Below the pieces are notes generated by a model. That model ran no database searches and was not told the DNA's origin. It was given only the letters and a program-made list of their open reading frames with translations. A DNA stretch of 64,000 nucleotides, from contig VFFE01006593.1 in the NCBI GenBank assembly GCA_008921705.1, forward strand, positions 897,036-961,035, in the 5' to 3' direction. Below, piece by piece: positions 62,201-64,000 of this stretch (positions are counted from its first letter, which is position 1; every line of letters starts with the position of its first letter). This stretch comes from Burhinus oedicnemus. Lineage: Eukaryota > Chordata > Aves > Charadriiformes > Burhinidae. A program made the position numbers and the translations under genes.

Positions 62201-63885
62201 ACGTTGATGGGCTGGGGATAGGAATGGGGAGGGGGACGTGGATGAGAATGGAGATATCAGTGGGGCTGGGGATGTTTATGGAGTGGGGGCTGGTCTTGGG
62301 GACATCAAAGAGGATGGGGATAAGGATGCCTGTGGGGATGGCAATTTAGATGGGAATATCAATGGGGCTGGGGATGCTGATGGAATTGGGGATGTCAGTA
62401 GACCTGGGGCTGTTGCTGGGTCTGGGGCGGTTGAGCCTCCAGCAGGGTTGGGGCTGCCCTGGGGCAGATGGATCCAGCCCAGGAGCAGGGGCCAGGTCCC
62501 ACAGTGGGGGGGTGGCTGTGCCCCCAGCCCCATCTCCTCTCCCCCTCCCGCTGTCCATTGCAGCTTGTGCTCCTTCCGCGGGTGTCAGAGCTGCCTGGCT
62601 TCCACGGGTTGGAGGCGGCAGCAGTGGCGCGCCGGGAGGAGCTGGAGCGGTACCGGTGCCTGGAGGCGTTTCGCATGGCCCCCCCACCTGCCCTGGCCCA
62701 GGCCTGCGCCCGCCTGGTCTGCAGCGTCTCAGCCCTGCTGCATGGCGGGGCGCTGCGTGAGTGGAAGGCACCCTGCCAGGGTTGGGGAACGTGCCTGGGG
62801 CAGTGGGTGAGGGTAGAGCCGTGGGTCAGCATGGGACCATGCCCACGGCAGGGTGGGCAGGGGCACCTGTCCCAGTGGGTCAGGATGGGGCCATGCCTGC
62901 TGCAGGGGTGGGTAGGGGTACCCGGGGCAGTGGGTCAGGATGAGACCATGCCCACAGGAGGGTTGGGCAGGGGTACCCAGTGCAGTGGGTAGGGATGGGG
63001 CCATGCCCATGGTAGGGGTGGGCAGGGGAGCGGTGGCAGGGTGTGGGCAGGGTGTGGGCAGGGCAGCCCTGGCTCCATGCTGGTCCTGCTGCCCACAGCC
63101 TGCCAGTGCGACCCACAGGGCTCCCGCAGCGGCGAGTGCCAGGTGCAGGGAGGGCAGTGTGAGTGCAAGCCCCATGTCCTCGGCCGGCGCTGTGACCGCT
63201 GTGCCCCAGGCAGCTACGGCTTTGGGCCCCTGGGCTGCAGCTGTGAGTAGTGAGATCTGTACCTGCTGGGCATCCCTGTCCCTCCTGTCTGTCCATCCAG
63301 CCATCAGAGCCCCGTTCGCTGCCCCTCTGCCTGTTCACTTGTCTGTCTGTCCATCTGTCCCTGCATGTGACCATCTCAGCCCTGCTGTCCTGCAGCCCAT
63401 GGGTGGGGTCACAGTTCCCCCTGTCTTTCCATCCATCCATCTGAGCCCCACGCGCCTGCCTGGGGTGGGAGCTGCTCTGCCTTGCACTCACTTATTTGTC
63501 CATCCGCCTGTCCGTCTGCCCACCTGTGTGTCCACTGTGCCATAGCCCATGGGTTGGGCATGCCCTGGGTGCTGGTCCCCCATCTGTCTCTGTGTCTGTC
63601 TGTCCCTGTGTCCCCACACCCTTGTGCCTGACCCAAGCCGTGCTGTCCCACAGCCTGTGCCTGCTCCCCAGAGGGCTCGGTGTCACAGCTGTGCGATGTG
63701 GTGAGTGGGCAGTGCCAGTGCCGGCATGGTGCCGTGGGCCGGCAGTGTGACCAGTGCCAGCCTGGCCACTGGGGCTTCCCCACCTGCCGGCCCTGCCAGT
63801 GCAATGGGCATACTGAGGAGTGTGACCCCCGGACAGGCAGCTGCCTGCACTGCCGTGACCATACTGCCGGCCGGCACTGCGAGAG
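56244..63885 (+). CDS. LAMB2: Laminin subunit beta (LAMB2 or LAMB2-like), N-terminal 942 codons, 3' truncated by window
   Basis: Twenty coding exons in phase: 56244-56274, 56903-57078, 57184-57307, 57397-57470, 57573-57761, 57838-57901, 57980-58185, 58266-58386, 58818-59006, 59134-59313, 59805-59917, 60051-60130, 60384-60540, 60735-60887, 61009-61167, 61244-61365, 61779-61899, 62564-62756, 63099-63242, 63654-63885. [18 protein letters not shown] is a signal peptide. Then come the laminin N-terminal domain (about 28-270; [47 protein letters not shown]), Cys-rich LE repeats (271-535), a laminin IV/LF-type domain (about 545-815) and further LE repeats. The N-terminal domain drives polymerisation of laminin trimers in basement membranes. 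It is plus strand downstream of CCDC71. Human has the LAMB2P1 (LAMB2L) pseudogene between CCDC71 and LAMB2, so this may be an intact LAMB2L. Exon 14 has an odd Arg/Pro-rich insert. Confidence 0.92.
56740..56790 (+). repeat. (GGGAT)n microsatellite
   Basis: About nine perfect GGGAT units in laminin intron 1, purine-rich on the coding strand. Confidence 0.9.
58440..58790 (+). repeat. Degenerate G/T-rich tandem repeat, laminin intron 8
   Basis: Repeated modules of about 40-60 bases around GGGGTTGGGGGTGCTGCATG and its variants, filling most of the intron between 58387 and 58817. Confidence 0.6.
59340..59720 (+). repeat. GGAGGGATGAGGAT minisatellite, laminin intron 10
   Basis: Tandem GGAGGGATG units alternating with AGGATGGA and TGTGGGATGGA variants, almost pure purine plus T on the coding strand. 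Confidence 0.9.
60190..60370 (+). repeat. Purine-rich repeat, laminin intron 12
   Basis: Degenerate GGAAGGATGGGGA and GAGGGAGGGATGG units similar to the arrays in neighbouring introns. Confidence 0.6.
60575..60710 (+). repeat. CATGCATGGCTGTCAC tandem repeat, laminin intron 13
   Basis: About five degenerate units of 20-28 bases centred on CATGCATGGCTGTCACC between the exons ending at 60540 and starting at 60735. Confidence 0.7.
61370..61570 (+). repeat. GGGATG satellite-like array, laminin intron 16
   Basis: GGGATGGGATGCGATG units grading into GGGGATGGAATGAGGATGGG, beginning right after the donor at 61366. Confidence 0.9.
62010..62440 (+). repeat. GGGGATGGGA array, laminin intron 17
   Basis: About 400 bases of GGGGATGGGAAAGG and GGGGATGTTGATGG-type units, becoming more diverged toward 62440. 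Confidence 0.85.
62795..63040 (+). repeat. Roughly 58-bp tandem repeat, laminin intron 18
   Basis: About four copies of a unit containing CAGTGGGTCAGGATGGGGCC, then ATGCCCAC and GGGTGGGCAGGGG. It ends shortly before the acceptor at 63098. Confidence 0.75.
63270..63640 (+). repeat. CTGTCTGTCCATC-rich tract, laminin intron 19
   Basis: Pyrimidine-rich simple sequence with many CTGTC and CCATC units between the exons ending at 63242 and starting at 63654. Confidence 0.6.
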
Positions 63886-63914
63886 GTGAACCTGGTCAGA
63901 GGGGAGGGGATGGG

Positions 63915-64000
63915 ACAGCATTGCATGGCATGGCATGGCATGGATGGGATGTGATAGATACCATGGGATGGGATAGGAGGGGATAGGATGGGATGGTGGG
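63915..64000 (+). repeat. GGCAT / GGGAT simple repeat, laminin intron 20
   Basis: GGCATGGCATGG units followed by GGGATAGGAT units running to the window edge, just past the donor at 63886. Confidence 0.8.

Overview
The window looks like avian nuclear DNA (another sauropsid is possible). It has compact, intron-rich, GC-rich vertebrate genes, CpG-island promoters and old CR1-type LINE fragments. Its gene order matches human 3p21.31 (IHO1, KLHDC8B, CCDC71, laminin beta-2). No bacterial or viral genes, CRISPR arrays or convincing RNA genes were seen. Gene models were built by hand from splice sites, reading phase and remembered family sequences, so each exon edge is an inference.

Layout. (1) 1-2.7 kb: a minus-strand gene starts in a CpG island. 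Its second exon holds an ATG with a signal-peptide-like start and a frame open for 530 codons, running off the window; I do not recognise it. (2) 2.7-5.5 kb: intergenic. (3) 5.5-28.1 kb: IHO1 (CCDC36), minus strand, seven coding exons, 645 aa, with long AT-rich introns and an old CR1. (4) 28.1-32.3 kb: a spacer where human has C3orf84; it holds a perfect match to the RFX X-box consensus but no gene I could confirm. (5) 32.3-37.1 kb: KLHDC8B, minus strand, 353 aa, with a minisatellite in its first intron. (6) 37.8-41.5 kb: a five-exon, 340-aa HAD-fold-like protein, minus strand, lying between KLHDC8B and CCDC71, which as I recall are direct neighbours in human. (7) 41.3-42.3 kb: CpG island shared head to head by that gene and CCDC71. 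(8) 44.5-45.7 kb: CCDC71, plus strand, single coding exon, 397 aa. (9) 45.7-55.2 kb: 3' UTR and intergenic DNA with a CR1 tail. (10) 55.2 kb to the end: the first 20 coding exons (942 codons) of a laminin beta chain, plus strand, with minisatellite-filled introns. By position it is LAMB2 or its tandem paralogue LAMB2L.

The genes do not form one pathway. IHO1 acts in meiotic double-strand-break formation, KLHDC8B is a kelch propeller protein linked to cell division, CCDC71 is a basic protein of unclear role, and laminin beta is a basement-membrane subunit. The most notable items are the unrecognised edge gene, the HAD-like gene, and a basic, convertase-site-like insert in the laminin chain.
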